Source: CAIWHR01 sp963709525 | Lineage (GTDB): Bacteria > Pseudomonadota > Gammaproteobacteria > Burkholderiales > Casimicrobiaceae | DNA: 64,000 nucleotides | Direction of reading: 5' to 3' | Assembly: GCA_963709525.1 (NCBI GenBank) | Contig: CAVPXB010000015.1 | Coordinates: 124,001 to 188,000 of the forward strand | Part shown: positions 28,549-38,018 of the stretch, piece after piece | Layout: the number at the start of each line of letters is the position of its first letter | Numbering within the stretch: position 1 is the first letter of the stretch | Program-made: the position numbers and the translations under genes | Notes under the pieces: generated by a model | Told to the model about the DNA's origin: nothing | Seen by the model: the letters and a program-made list of their open reading frames with translations, nothing else | The model's database searches: none

Positions 28549-31068
28549 ATGCCACCGCGCTCTGTACGCAAGTCTGCCTCGAAGGTCAAATCCCGCAAGG
28601 GCGCGCTGCCTGCCGAACCGCGTCTGTCGCGCACGCGCCGCCCGGCGGAGCTCAAAGTCGCCGACTGGCAGACCGCGTTGCGCCGCCAGTTTGGCCGCGA
28701 GCAGCGTTTCGACCTCGAGAATATGGGCAGCGAACCGGTGTTCTCCGACTTCCGGGTGCACAACCCCGACAGCGGCAGGCGCTACCGCGTGGCGATCCGC
28801 GGCCGCGCGCCGGGAGAGAATTTCTGTTCCTGTCCGGATTTCGCCACCAATCACCTCGGCACCTGCAAGCACATCGAGTTCACGCTTGCCAGGCTGGAAG
28901 CGAAGCGCGGCGGCAAGGCGGCACTGGCGCGCGGATTCTTGCCCGTGTACAGCGAAGTCTGGCTCGACTATGCGGGCGCGCGTCAGGTGCGCTTTCGCGC
29001 CGGCACGGCCTGCCCGCCCGATGTGGCGTCGCGAGCGAAGTCGCTGTTCGATGTCGCCGCCGGCTGGGCGCTGCCGCGGGACCGGCAGGGCGGACTGGAG
29101 CGGCTGCTGCAAGCCGCACAGGACAGCGGCCACGAACTGAAAATCCACGATGACGTCTGGCAGTTCATCGCCCAGATACGCGACGGCGAACGCCGCCACG
29201 CGGCCTTGGCGGACGCGTATCCCAAGGGTGCCAGGGATCGGGCTCTCGCCAAACTGCTGAAGGTCAGGCTCTACCCCTTCCAGGCCGAAGGCGCGCTGTT
29301 CGCGGCGCGCGCAGGCCGGGTGCTGATCGGCGACGAGATGGGCCTGGGCAAGACCATCCAGGCCATCGCCGCGGCCGAGCTGTTAGCGCGCCACTTCGGC
29401 GTGCAGCGCGTGCTGGTGGTGTGCCCCACCTCGCTCAAGCACCAGTGGCAGAAGGAGCTCGCGCGCTTCACCGACCGCGAGGCGCAGGTCATCCACGGCC
29501 TGCGCGCACGCCGCCAGTTGCAATATCGCGAAGACGCTTTCTGCAAGATCACCCATTACGAAACGCTTGCCCGCGATGCCGACCTGATCGCCGCCTGGGC
29601 GCCCGAACTGGTGATCGCCGACGAGGCGCAGCGCATCAAGAACTGGAACACCATCGCCGCGCGTGCATTGAAGCGCATCGCCAGCCCCTATGCGGTGGTG
29701 CTGACGGGCACGCCGCTCGAGAACCGGCTGGAGGAGCTGATCTCGATCGTGCAGTACGTCGATCAGCACCGGCTTGGCCCCACCTGGCGCCTGCTCGACG
29801 AGCATCAGTTGCGCGACGAGGCCGGCCGCGTGATCGGCTACCGCGCGCTCGACCGGATCAGCCAGACGCTGGCGCCGGTGATGCTGCGTCGGCGCAAGGC
29901 CGAAGTGCTCACGCAACTGCCTGAACGGGTGGACAACCGCATCTTCGTGCCGCTGACACCCGAGCAGCGGGTGCACCACGACGAGAACGGCGGCATCGTC
30001 AGCCGCATCGTCGCGCGCTGGCGCAAGACCGGCTACCTGTCGGACGCCGACCAGCGCCGCCTGCAATGCGCGTTGCAGAACATGCGGATGGCCTGCAACA
30101 GCACCTGGCTGCTCGACCATGAGACCGACCACGGCCACAAGGTCGACGAGCTGATGACGCTGCTCGACGAGCTGCTCGAAGACGCGAGCGCCAAGGTCGT
30201 GGTCTTCAGCCAGTGGCTGGGCACGCACGAGTTGATCGTGCGCCGCCTGGCACAGCGCGACTGGGACCATGTGCTGTTCAGCGGCCGCGTGCCCGGCGAC
30301 CAGCGCGGCGCCCTGGTCGATCGCTTTCATGCCGATCCTCGCTGCCGCCTGTTCCTGTCGACCGATGCCGGCGGCGTCGGGCTCAACCTGCAGCACGCCG
30401 CGGCCATCGTGGTCAACATGGACCTGCCGTGGAACCCGGCCGTGCTCGAGCAGCGCATCGGTCGCGTGCATCGCATGGGCCAGTCACGCGGCGTGCAGGT
30501 CGTCAACTTCGTCGGCCAGGGCAGCATCGAGGAAGGCATGCTCTCGGTGCTGGCATTCAAGAAGTCGCTGTTCGCGGGGGTGCTCGACGGCGGCGAGAGC
30601 GAGGTCTTCCTGCACGGCACGCGCCTGTCCCAATTCATGAAGAGCGTCGAGCAGGTGGCCGGCGCCATGGGCGAGGCCGACGCGGATCCGGTGGCGGAGT
30701 CGCCGCCGGCGCCCGCGGCGGTCGGCACACCCTTCGCTGCGGTCGACACGTCGCCGGTGCAGGACGAGGGTCTGGTCACGGCAGGACGCGCCAACGTCGC
30801 CGAACCGGGTGAAGCGACGGCGCCGCTCGCCGAAGATCCACGCCCGCTCGCCGAGCCGGCCGATCCCTGGGCTGCCATCCTCGAAGCCGGGGCCGCATTG
30901 CTGCAGGGGCTGGCGACCGCGCGCGGGCCGGGCGGCGCCGCGCCCGGCGCGGCACCCATCACGATCGAACGCGATCCGGTCACCGGCCAGGCCAGCGTGC
31001 GCCTGCCCTTGCCCGACGCCGCCGTTCTGCAACGATTGGCCAAGGCGTTCGAGCCCTGGTTGCGGTGA
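28549..31068 (+). CDS. SWIM zinc-finger SNF2-family DEAD/DEAH-box ATPase
   Basis: Nucleic-acid-dependent ATPase of about 839 residues. An N-terminal SWIM zinc finger (FCSCPDFATNHLGTCKHIEF: CxC...CxH) is followed by the SNF2 core: LIGDEMGLGKTIQAIAAAEL (motif I), VVCPTSLKHQW (Ia), VIADEAQRIKN (II), VVLTGTPLENRLEEL (III), KVVVFSQW (IV), DAGGVGLNLQHA (V) and EQRIGRVHRMGQSRGVQV (VI). A Pro/Ala-rich C-terminal tail of about 150 residues follows. Bacterial SWIM-SNF2 proteins are thought to remodel DNA or protein complexes. ATG 28549 is preferred; ATG 28516 in frame is possible. No companion defence genes are seen. Confidence 0.88.
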   Translation: MPPRSVRKSASKVKSRKGALPAEPRLSRTRRPAELKVADWQTALRRQFGREQRFDLENMGSEPVFSDFRVHNPDSGRRYRVAIRGRAPGENFCSCPDFATNHLGTCKHIEFTLARLEAKRGGKAALARGFLPVYSEVWLDYAGARQVRFRAGTACPPDVASRAKSLFDVAAGWALPRDRQGGLERLLQAAQDSGHELKIHDDVWQFIAQIRDGERRHAALADAYPKGARDRALAKLLKVRLYPFQAEGALFAARAGRVLIGDEMGLGKTIQAIAAAELLARHFGVQRVLVVCPTSLKHQWQKELARFTDREAQVIHGLRARRQLQYREDAFCKITHYETLARDADLIAAWAPELVIADEAQRIKNWNTIAARALKRIASPYAVVLTGTPLENRLEELISIVQYVDQHRLGPTWRLLDEHQLRDEAGRVIGYRALDRISQTLAPVMLRRRKAEVLTQLPERVDNRIFVPLTPEQRVHHDENGGIVSRIVARWRKTGYLSDADQRRLQCALQNMRMACNSTWLLDHETDHGHKVDELMTLLDELLEDASAKVVVFSQWLGTHELIVRRLAQRDWDHVLFSGRVPGDQRGALVDRFHADPRCRLFLSTDAGGVGLNLQHAAAIVVNMDLPWNPAVLEQRIGRVHRMGQSRGVQVVNFVGQGSIEEGMLSVLAFKKSLFAGVLDGGESEVFLHGTRLSQFMKSVEQVAGAMGEADADPVAESPPAPAAVGTPFAAVDTSPVQDEGLVTAGRANVAEPGEATAPLAEDPRPLAEPADPWAAILEAGAALLQGLATARGPGGAAPGAAPITIERDPVTGQASVRLPLPDAAVLQRLAKAFEPWLR

Positions 31069-31239
31069 AGCGACGCGCTATCGCGAGCGCTGCGTCGATT
31101 GCAGGGCCGACACGACGGCAGCGGGCAGAGCGCCTCGCTGGTGCGACCGCCGAATTCGAAAGCAAGGTGCGGAGTGCGGTGGACTGCGGCCGCGTGTAGG
31201 CTCCACAAATCGGCACGCCTTCCACCAACATCCTTGAAC

Positions 31240-31860
31240 ATGAGCGCCACGAAAAAGCCTTCCGCCTCGTCCGTCGTCAACGACCCGCGCTGGGGCCGAA
31301 TCGTCGCCCGCGATGCCGGCGCCGACACCGGGATCCGGTTCGCGGTCGGCGCGTGCTCGCTGGGGTCGATCCTCGTCGCACAAAGCGACCGCGGCGTGTG
31401 TGCCGTCCTGATCGGCGACGACCCTGATCTGCTGGTGCGCGATCTGCAGGACCGGTTTCCGCGCGCCGCGCTCATCGGCGGCGACGCCGGGTTCGAGCAG
31501 CGCATCGCGCAAGTGATCGGTTTCATCGAGGCGCCGCGGCTGGGACTCGATCTTCCGCTCGACGTGCGCGGCACCGCGTTCCAGCAACGCGTCTGGCAAG
31601 CGCTGCGCGATATCCCCCCCGGCACGACCGTGAGCTACGGCGAGCTTGCGCGCCGCATCGGTGCGCCAAGATCGGCACGGGCTGTCGCAGGCGCCTGCGC
31701 CGCGAATCCGCTGGCGGTGGCCATCCCCTGCCACCGCGTGGTGCGCAGCGACGGTGCGCTTTCCGGCTATCGCTGGGGCGTGGAAAGAAAGCGCGCGCTG
31801 CTGGAGCGCGAATTCGGCGGCCACGACCCCGCCGCCACCTCGACGCTGCGGTCCGATTGA
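31240..31860 (+). CDS. ogt: Methylated-DNA-protein-cysteine methyltransferase (Ada C-terminal type)
   Basis: Suicide DNA repair protein of 206 residues that takes the methyl from O6-methylguanine. The active site PCHRVVR (AIPCHRVVRSDGALSGYRWG) and the helix-turn-helix FQQRVWQALRDIPPGTTVSY are present. The N-terminal half (IRFAVGACSLGSILVAQSDR, then DDPDLLVRDLQDRFPRA) resembles the C-terminal half of Ada rather than classical Ogt, yet there is no Ada metal-binding or AraC domain, so it is a stand-alone repair enzyme. ATG 31240; isolated between the SNF2 gene and the kinase. Confidence 0.88.
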   Translation: MSATKKPSASSVVNDPRWGRIVARDAGADTGIRFAVGACSLGSILVAQSDRGVCAVLIGDDPDLLVRDLQDRFPRAALIGGDAGFEQRIAQVIGFIEAPRLGLDLPLDVRGTAFQQRVWQALRDIPPGTTVSYGELARRIGAPRSARAVAGACAANPLAVAIPCHRVVRSDGALSGYRWGVERKRALLEREFGGHDPAATSTLRSD

Positions 31861-32008
31861 CCAGGATCAACGAGGACCGGCGAGCGCACGCCTAGCATTG
31901 TCGGTGTTCCAGGTCCGCCGCCGCCAGACCCGTGCACCCGGGTTCCGGTCTCGTCCGGTACGTGACAGTGGCGATCCGATTCAGTGTGGTCCGGGAGGAC
32001 GCGTGATC

Positions 32009-33767
32009 ATGCGTGCCGGCTCCAAGGGCGAATACCGGAGTGCGCAGCACGAAGCCAATCCAGCGAGCCCGCCGGGCGACGCGGGCGGCCCTTCGCCGCG
32101 CGGATGGCGGCGCAGCGTCTCGGGGCTGCGAGCGATTTCAAAATCCCTCAAGTTCAAGGTCGCCCTGTATCTCGCCGTCGGTCTCACCGTCATGCTCGCC
32201 CCTACCACGGCGTTCATGGTGAAGCAGCAGCGGCAGGATTTGCTCAATACCGCGGTTGCCCACGTCATGCAGCTCTCGGACGCAGTCATCCGCAGCACGC
32301 ATTTCATGATGCTCCAGAACCAGCCTTACTCCGTGCACAGGATCATCGAGGACGTGGCGCGCGACAGGAACATCGACCGCATCCGCATCTTCAGCAAGAA
32401 GGGCACGGTGATCGATTCGACGTACGCCGCCGAGGTCGGCCTTGTTCTCGACCGCAGGGCGGAAGGCTGCATCTCGTGCCATCAGACCGAACTGGCGCGC
32501 GTGAGCGTCGGCGACAGGGATCGGGTGCGCATCTTCTCGGCCGCGGACGGCAGACGCATGGTGGGGACGATGCAGGCCATACGCAACGAAGCCTCCTGCC
32601 AGAGCGCCGGCTGCCATGTGGACGCGTCGCAGCAGTCGGTGCTCGGAGTGGTCGACATCATCTATTCGCTGGATGAGATCGACGCCGAAGATCCGTTCCA
32701 GCGCGATGGGGATGATCGAGCTCTCGCTCGTCTTCGTGCTGCTGGCCGCGGCTTGCGTCAGCGTGCTCGTGCATCGTCTGGTGTACGCGCCTCTGCGCGA
32801 TCTCGAGGCCGGCGCCAAGAGACTCGCCTCCGGGAATCTCGAGCAGCCGATCCCGGTACGCAGCGGCGACGAGTTCGGCCAGGTGGCGGGCTCCTTCAAC
32901 GCCATGACGACGGCGTTGTGGGAATCGCAGTCGAAATTGCGCGAGGCGGCGCGCACGCTGGAGCAGAAGGTCGAGGAGCGGACGCGGCAGTTGCGCGAGG
33001 CCGAAGCCGAGGCAACCCAGCACGAAAAGCTCGCCGCGGTCGGGTTGCTCGCTTCAGGCGTCGCGCACGAGATCAACAATCCGCTGACGGGAGTGCTCAC
33101 CTTCTCGCACCTTGTCCGCCAGAAGATGGCGGACGGGTCCGCGGAAGCAGAAGACATGGACCTCGTCATTCGCGAGACCAAGCGCTGCGCCAGCATCGTT
33201 CGCCGGCTGCTCGACTTCGCCCGCCAGAAGACCCCGGAGATGAAGTTCACCAACTTGAACACCGTGATCGAGGATGCCAAGCGGTTCATCGAGCGTTCGG
33301 CCCATCTGCATGACACGGTCATCACGATCGAACTCGATCCCGATCTGCCGCAGGTGTGGGCTGACGAGGACCAGATGAAGCAGGTCGTCATGAACATGCT
33401 GGTGAACGCGCAGCATGCGACCGAGGGGGGTGGCAGCATCTCCATTCGCAGTCGCCGCCACCCGGTACCGATGTCCCCGGAGCCCGGTGCCGAGCCGGTC
33501 GAAATGGTCGAGATCTCGATCCTCGATACCGGCTGCGGCATACCGCAGCGTGACCTGCAGCGCATCTTCGATCCGTTCTTCACGTCGAAGGAGGTCGGCA
33601 AAGGCACGGGGCTCGGTCTTTCGGTGAGCCATGGTATCGTCGAGGCACACGGCGGGACCATCAAGGTGGAAAGCACGGTCGGCAAGGGGTCCGCGTTTCG
33701 TGTGTATCTGCCGATCGCGGTGGCGCGGGAGGCGCAAACAACAACCGCGACGGGCAGCAGCGAATGA
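32009..33767 (+). CDS. Haem-c-binding sensor histidine kinase, one frame break
   Basis: Inner-membrane kinase of about 586 residues. Helix 1 at about 49-69 is followed by an extracytoplasmic domain with GCISCH (Cys154, Cys157, His158) and a second site CQSAGCH (Cys197, Cys202, His203), consistent with covalent c-type haem. Helix 2 (MIELSLVFVLLAAACVSVLV) leads to a HAMP region, a coiled coil, HisKA (LLASGVAHEINNPLTGVL, His phospho-acceptor) and HATPase (MNMLVNAQHATEGGG, DTGCGIPQRD, GTGLGLSVSHG). One extra base at about 32687 breaks the frame just before helix 2. ATG 32009 has GGAGG upstream. Stop overlaps the response-regulator start by four bases. Confidence 0.85.
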
Positions 33768-35207
33768 GCGCCAGGATATTGATCGCCGACGACGAGGAAA
33801 TCGTCGTCAGGAGCACGGTTCGCATCCTGGAAAGCGGCGGGTATGCGCTGCAGACCGCGCGCGACGGCATCGAAGCGCTGAAGAAGATCGATGAAGCTCA
33901 ATACGACCTGGTGATTCTCGACATCATGATGCCGAGGATGGATGGCCTGGAGGTGCTGCGGCGGGTGAAGGAGGCGCATCCCGACATCGAGGTGATCATG
34001 TTCACCGGCCTGGCCGAGATCGAGACCGCGGTGACCTGCATGAAGCTCGGCGCCTTCGACTACCTGGCGAAACCATTCGACCCGGAGGAACTGAAGCTCG
34101 CCGTGACCCGCGCGCTCGAGCGCCGGTCCCTGCGGCAGGAAAACCTGCATCTCAAGCTTGCCGTGAGCTCCAAGTACCGCCTGGACAACATGATCGGGTC
34201 GAGCGCGCGGATGCAACAGGTGTACCGGCTCATCGCGCAGTGCGCGGCAACCAACACCACCGTGCTTGATCACCGGCGAAAGCGGCACCGGCAAGGAGCT
34301 CATCGCCCGGGCCATTCATCACAACAGCCTGCGCAAAGCAAAGCCGTTCGTGGCCGTGGATTGCAACTTCGCTGTCGGAGAACCTGCTCGAAAGCGAACT
34401 CTTCGGCCACGTCAAAGGCGCCTTTACGGGCGCGGTGTCCAACAAGAAGGGCATGTTCGAAATCGCCGAAGGCGGCACGCTGTTTCTCGACGAGATCAGC
34501 AATATCTCCCTTGCCACGCAGGCGAAGTTGCTGCGGGTGATCCAGGAGCGCGAGTTCCGCGCGGTGGGCGACACGCGTACGCAGAGTGCCGACTTCCGTC
34601 TCATAGCGGCGTCCAACAAGGACTTGCAGGCGATGTTGGCCGCGGGCACGTTCCGCGACGACCTCTACTACCGGATCAACGTGTTCCCGATCCATTCGCC
34701 GGCGCTGCGCGACCGGCGCGAGGACATCCCGGCGCTCGCGTTCCACTTCGTCAAGTCCTTCGGCGAGGAGCTGGGCAAGAACGTCGACAAGATTTCCGAG
34801 GGAGCGATGCAGCCTGCTGACGAGCTACGACTGGCCGGGAAATGTCCGCGAGCTGGAAAACGCCGTGCACCGAGCCACGATTCTCGCGAACGACAACGTC
34901 CTGCGCAGAGCACACCTGCTCGCGATCACGGAGGCGCGTCCGGATCTCACGCAGGAAGTGCCGCGGACCGGGGAAGCAGCTGAAGCGCGTGAAGCAGGCC
35001 GCGCGCGAAAAAAGCGTCGAACACATCGAACGGCTGTTCGTGCTCGAGGCACTCAAGCGCAACGCCTGGAACGTGACGCAAAGCGCCAACGAAACCGAAA
35101 TGCTGCGCTCGAATTTCCAGGCGTTGATGAAGAAGCACCACATCCACGCGCGCGAAACGGAAACCACAGCCGACGACGGCGACCCTGGGGCCGAGGCCGA
35201 GTCCTGA
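33764..35207 (+). CDS. NtrC-family sigma-54-dependent response regulator, four frame breaks
   Basis: Partner of the preceding kinase, about 480 residues when joined. Receiver: ILIADDEEIVV, phospho-site VILDIMMPRMDG, AFDYLAKPF. AAA+ domain: ITGESGTGKELIARAIHHNS (Walker A), ESELFGHVKGAFTGAV (sigma-54 contact GAFTGA), GGTLFLDEISN (Walker B), DDLYYRINVFPI, YDWPGNVRELENAVHRA. C-terminal Fis-type helix-turn-helix around NVTQSANETEMLRSNFQALM. Breaks near 34266, 34368, 34813 and 34970 are each explained by one extra base. It should activate sigma-54 promoters; targets are not identified. Confidence 0.85.
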
Positions 35208-35290
35208 AGCGCCGGCGGCAGAGCGCAGGGGCGCGCGGGCCCGAACGCCCGACCCCGTCCGTCAGCAGGTGATCCTGGGTTGTCGCGGTT

Positions 35291-35950
35291 TCAGAGGGGC
35301 TGCGCGCCGGACCGGCCTGAAACGGCGTCCGGCGCGTCATCCACTTCCTCGTACCCGGTGATCATCGCCTTCAGGTGCTCGCTTGCCGTCCGGCCCAGCG
35401 TGGTGAGGTAAACGTGCACCAGGATAAAGACCACGAAGGCGATGCACAGCACGACGTGGATGGTGTCGACGACTCGCGCGCCTCCCAGGAGCTCGACGGT
35501 GCCTGCGAACCGCTGCAGATCCCACAGCACCAGCCCGGTGTAGAACTGGACGGGCACGAGCACCATCATGACGATCTGATAGGTCATGCTCTGCAACGCA
35601 TTGAACTTGCGGTAGGCGCTGACGTGGTGCGGGTTGGGGTGCCCCTTGAAAATGCCATAGCCGTAATACCCGAGCTGCCGCATGACGTTGCGAAAATGCG
35701 CCGTCGGGCTGAACTCCGGGTGGTAGACGGTGATCTTGTCCGAAAACAGGTAGAACAACAGCCAGACGAAATAGTTGGCGATCAGCACGAACCCGATCGC
35801 GTTGTGCCAGTCGACCACGGTCTTGAAGGACATCCCCAGCAGCACGTTGTAGCGAATCTGCAGTCCGGTGACGATCAACGCGACGAATCCCAGCGCGTTG
35901 GTCCAGTGCCACAGCCTGACGGGAATGGGGTGTACGTAGACACGTGTCAT
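35291..35950 (-). CDS. Cytochrome b561/b6-type membrane subunit
   Basis: Di-haem cytochrome b of 219 residues with four helices, passing electrons between the quinone pool and a periplasmic partner. VHPIPVRLWHWTNALGFVAL supplies the first His, VDWHNAIGFVLIANYFVWLL the second, and helix four (DTIHVVLCIAFVVFILVHVY) two more. Resembles the Ni/Fe-hydrogenase or thiosulphate-reductase cytochrome b family (PF01292 type). ATG overlaps the stop of the multihaem cytochrome gene, so the two proteins should form one electron-transfer module. Confidence 0.88.
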   Translation of the reverse strand: MTRVYVHPIPVRLWHWTNALGFVALIVTGLQIRYNVLLGMSFKTVVDWHNAIGFVLIANYFVWLLFYLFSDKITVYHPEFSPTAHFRNVMRQLGYYGYGIFKGHPNPHHVSAYRKFNALQSMTYQIVMMVLVPVQFYTGLVLWDLQRFAGTVELLGGARVVDTIHVVLCIAFVVFILVHVYLTTLGRTASEHLKAMITGYEEVDDAPDAVSGRSGAQPL

Positions 35951-37116
35951 TGGCGTGTTCCATCACTGTTCGGGCGGCGGCGGAACAGTCGCCGCACCGC
36001 CAGGTGCAAGGCCGGCACCGCGATGCCGCCGACCAGGCCGAGCAGCAGCATGATGTCGAGCAGCTTCAGCCGCGTACCACCGATCGCGTAGAAACTGCGC
36101 AGCGCTTCCCAGGTCATTGGCGAGCTCAGCACTGCCTTGTGGGCGTCGTAGCGGACGGGCCTGCCCTCCGCGTCCAGTATCGAGATCGTGACGTTCTGGA
36201 ACGGCGCGGCGTTCTCGTCATGGCATTTGACGCAGTCCCTGATTGCCCGCGCCTTGCCCGGAATCTCGTGCGCGTCCGTGCCGGACCGCAGCTCGATGCG
36301 ACCCCGCAGCGAGATATCGCCGCCATCGCGTTCGAGATCGGCCAGGAACGCGCTCAATTCGCTTGCGTCGAGGCCGTCCTGGTTGGCGTCGGCCACGCGG
36401 GCGCGTCGCTCGAACTGCAACGAGCCGTCGCGGTCGATCAATGGCGCCGCTCCGACAAAAATTCGCAGGTCCACCTTGCGCAAGACGTCGGGCACATGGC
36501 AGGCCGAGCAGGCCACGGCCCGGAGATGGCTCGGGGCATTCGGCAGCCATTGCTCGTGCTGCTCGGCGGTATCGCCGTGGCACGCCAGGCAGGCCTCTTT
36601 CTGCTGGTCCTGCACCGATACCGGCGCCCCCAGATGAGGCCGATGGCAATCGCCGCATACCGGCGCCGCGGTATTGCCCGCGCGCAGCCGGATTGCGTGC
36701 GCGCTGGCCTCGTAAGTCTTGAACACGCGGCCGTGGCAGGCGCGGCAGGTATCCACCTTCGCCAGCGCAAATTGGCGTGCGCTGGCGGCAGGCTTCACGT
36801 TGCCCGGGTGATCGGAGACCTTGATTTGCGCGTGACAGCCGACACAGCCGACCGGACGGTGGATGGAACGGGCAAATGCCGCGCCGTCGATCGTCAGCGA
36901 CAGGGTATCGCCATTGGCAAGCTTCGACGTCATTCCCTCGGTGCCGTGGCAGCCGAGGCAGATCTTGTCGTCGTCGGACAAGCCTTCCCCCTCGTTGCCG
37001 GCGCCGGCGGCGCTCGCTGCCAGCCCCGCGCCGAGCATTGCAGCAGCAGCAACCATGACAAACTGCCGGCGCGCACCCGCGCACAGCCGCTTGCCTACTC
37101 CTCGATCGATACCCAT
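35947..37116 (-). CDS. Heptahaem c-type cytochrome, C-terminally membrane-anchored
   Basis: Exported protein of 389 residues. Signal peptide about 1-39 (FVMVAAAAMLGAGLAASAAG). Seven CxxCH haem sites start near residues 53, 91, 124, 154, 176, 203 and 295. Between the sixth and seventh lies a Ca-loop-like DANQDGLDASEL (about 243-254). One helix near 355-377 (LLDIMLLLGLVGGIAVPALH) followed by arginines anchors it in the inner membrane. Family resembles NapC/NrfB-like doubled cytochrome c motifs. Followed by cytochrome b in a 4-base overlap. ATG 37116 chosen to give the signal peptide; a weaker upstream start is possible. Confidence 0.88.
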   Translation of the reverse strand: MGIDRGVGKRLCAGARRQFVMVAAAAMLGAGLAASAAGAGNEGEGLSDDDKICLGCHGTEGMTSKLANGDTLSLTIDGAAFARSIHRPVGCVGCHAQIKVSDHPGNVKPAASARQFALAKVDTCRACHGRVFKTYEASAHAIRLRAGNTAAPVCGDCHRPHLGAPVSVQDQQKEACLACHGDTAEQHEQWLPNAPSHLRAVACSACHVPDVLRKVDLRIFVGAAPLIDRDGSLQFERRARVADANQDGLDASELSAFLADLERDGGDISLRGRIELRSGTDAHEIPGKARAIRDCVKCHDENAAPFQNVTISILDAEGRPVRYDAHKAVLSSPMTWEALRSFYAIGGTRLKLLDIMLLLGLVGGIAVPALHLAVRRLFRRRPNSDGTRQ

Positions 37117-37151
37117 GTCGTTCGTCCCGTACCTCAGCTGTCGCAACCGGC

Positions 37152-37208
37152 ACCCGCCAGCGCAACCGTCTGCCCGATACTACATCGGAGACGGTTGCAC
37201 TGGCGGGT
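37152..37208. promoter_or_regulatory. Large inverted repeat upstream of the cytochrome c gene
   Basis: Arms ACCCGCCAGCGCAACCGTCT (37152-37171) and AGACGGTTGCACTGGCGGGT (37189-37208), one mismatch in 20, with a 17-base centre. It lies 36 bases upstream of the heptahaem cytochrome start and downstream of the membrane-receiver gene, so it may be an operator, an attenuator or a terminator-like hairpin. No T-run follows on either side. Confidence 0.7.
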
Positions 37209-37247
37209 CGCGGAAACCTTGGCGAGCGTCGCCGCCCGGAGTGCAGG

Positions 37248-38003
37248 CTAGGCTGTATCCGCGCGCTTCAGGATGGCCTTGATGCCCATCCAGGCGAGCA
37301 TTCCCAATCCCACGAACGGCAGGGCGATCACGTAGGCAAGCCCGACGAACGGCGCGGCGAAAAAGAGCGCGACGTTCCTGAGCCAGGTCTTCATCCCGCC
37401 CGTGCGCTTGGCCAGCGCCCGTCCGCCATACCAGAACGGCAGCACGAACAGCGCGACCAGACCAACGAGCGGCAGCACCAGAATGTAGACGAGGCTCAGA
37501 AGCAGCGCACCGACGGTCAATCCAAGCCCCTTCGCTGCGCCCAGGGCAGGCGCCACCTCGGGCACCGGCTCGAACTGCGCCACCGGCGCTTCGGCCGGCG
37601 CTGCCGCGGTCACTTGCGGTGCCGCACCGGCATCCCGTTCCAGCATCGCGTCACGGGCGCTGTCCTCGATCATTTCCGGAGAGAGCGGCTTGTGCAGCAC
37701 GGTGGAAACGCCGACGGCCTTCGCTCGCGCTTCGTTTTCAGTCGTGGCATAGCCGCTCACGATCACGACCGGAAGCCACGGCTGCTGCTTCTTGATCTGC
37801 TCGGCAACGGCGATGCCGTCCATGCCGGGCATCCTGATGTCGGTAAAGACGGCGTCGTACGTCTCGGCCGCGATCTTGCGCAGCGCCTCGGCGCCATCGC
37901 TTGCCATTACGACTGCGTATCCCCGGTTGGAAAGCACCCGGTCGAAGCTCTTGCCGACCACGGGGTCGTCATCGACGACCAGAACTTTTCTCAGCGTTTT
38001 CAT
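37248..38003 (-). CDS. Response-regulator receiver fused to a C-terminal membrane domain
   Basis: Protein of 251 residues with an unusual layout. Residues 1-125 are a complete receiver: VLVVDDDPVVG, phospho-acceptor Asp55 in FTDIRMPGMDG, VIVSGYATTENEA and Lys105 in VLHKPLSPEM. A Pro/Ala/Glu linker (about 126-158) leads to hydrophobic segments at about 161-191 (LTVGALLLSLVYILVLPLVG) and 208-242 (VALFFAAPFVGLAYVIALPF), each perhaps one long helix or a hairpin. No DNA-binding or enzymatic output domain. It would hold a phosphorylatable receiver at the inner membrane, next to cytochrome genes on the same strand. Confidence 0.82.
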   Translation of the reverse strand: MKTLRKVLVVDDDPVVGKSFDRVLSNRGYAVVMASDGAEALRKIAAETYDAVFTDIRMPGMDGIAVAEQIKKQQPWLPVVIVSGYATTENEARAKAVGVSTVLHKPLSPEMIEDSARDAMLERDAGAAPQVTAAAPAEAPVAQFEPVPEVAPALGAAKGLGLTVGALLLSLVYILVLPLVGLVALFVLPFWYGGRALAKRTGGMKTWLRNVALFFAAPFVGLAYVIALPFVGLGMLAWMGIKAILKRADTA

Positions 38004-38018
38004 GACACTTCCCTTCAG

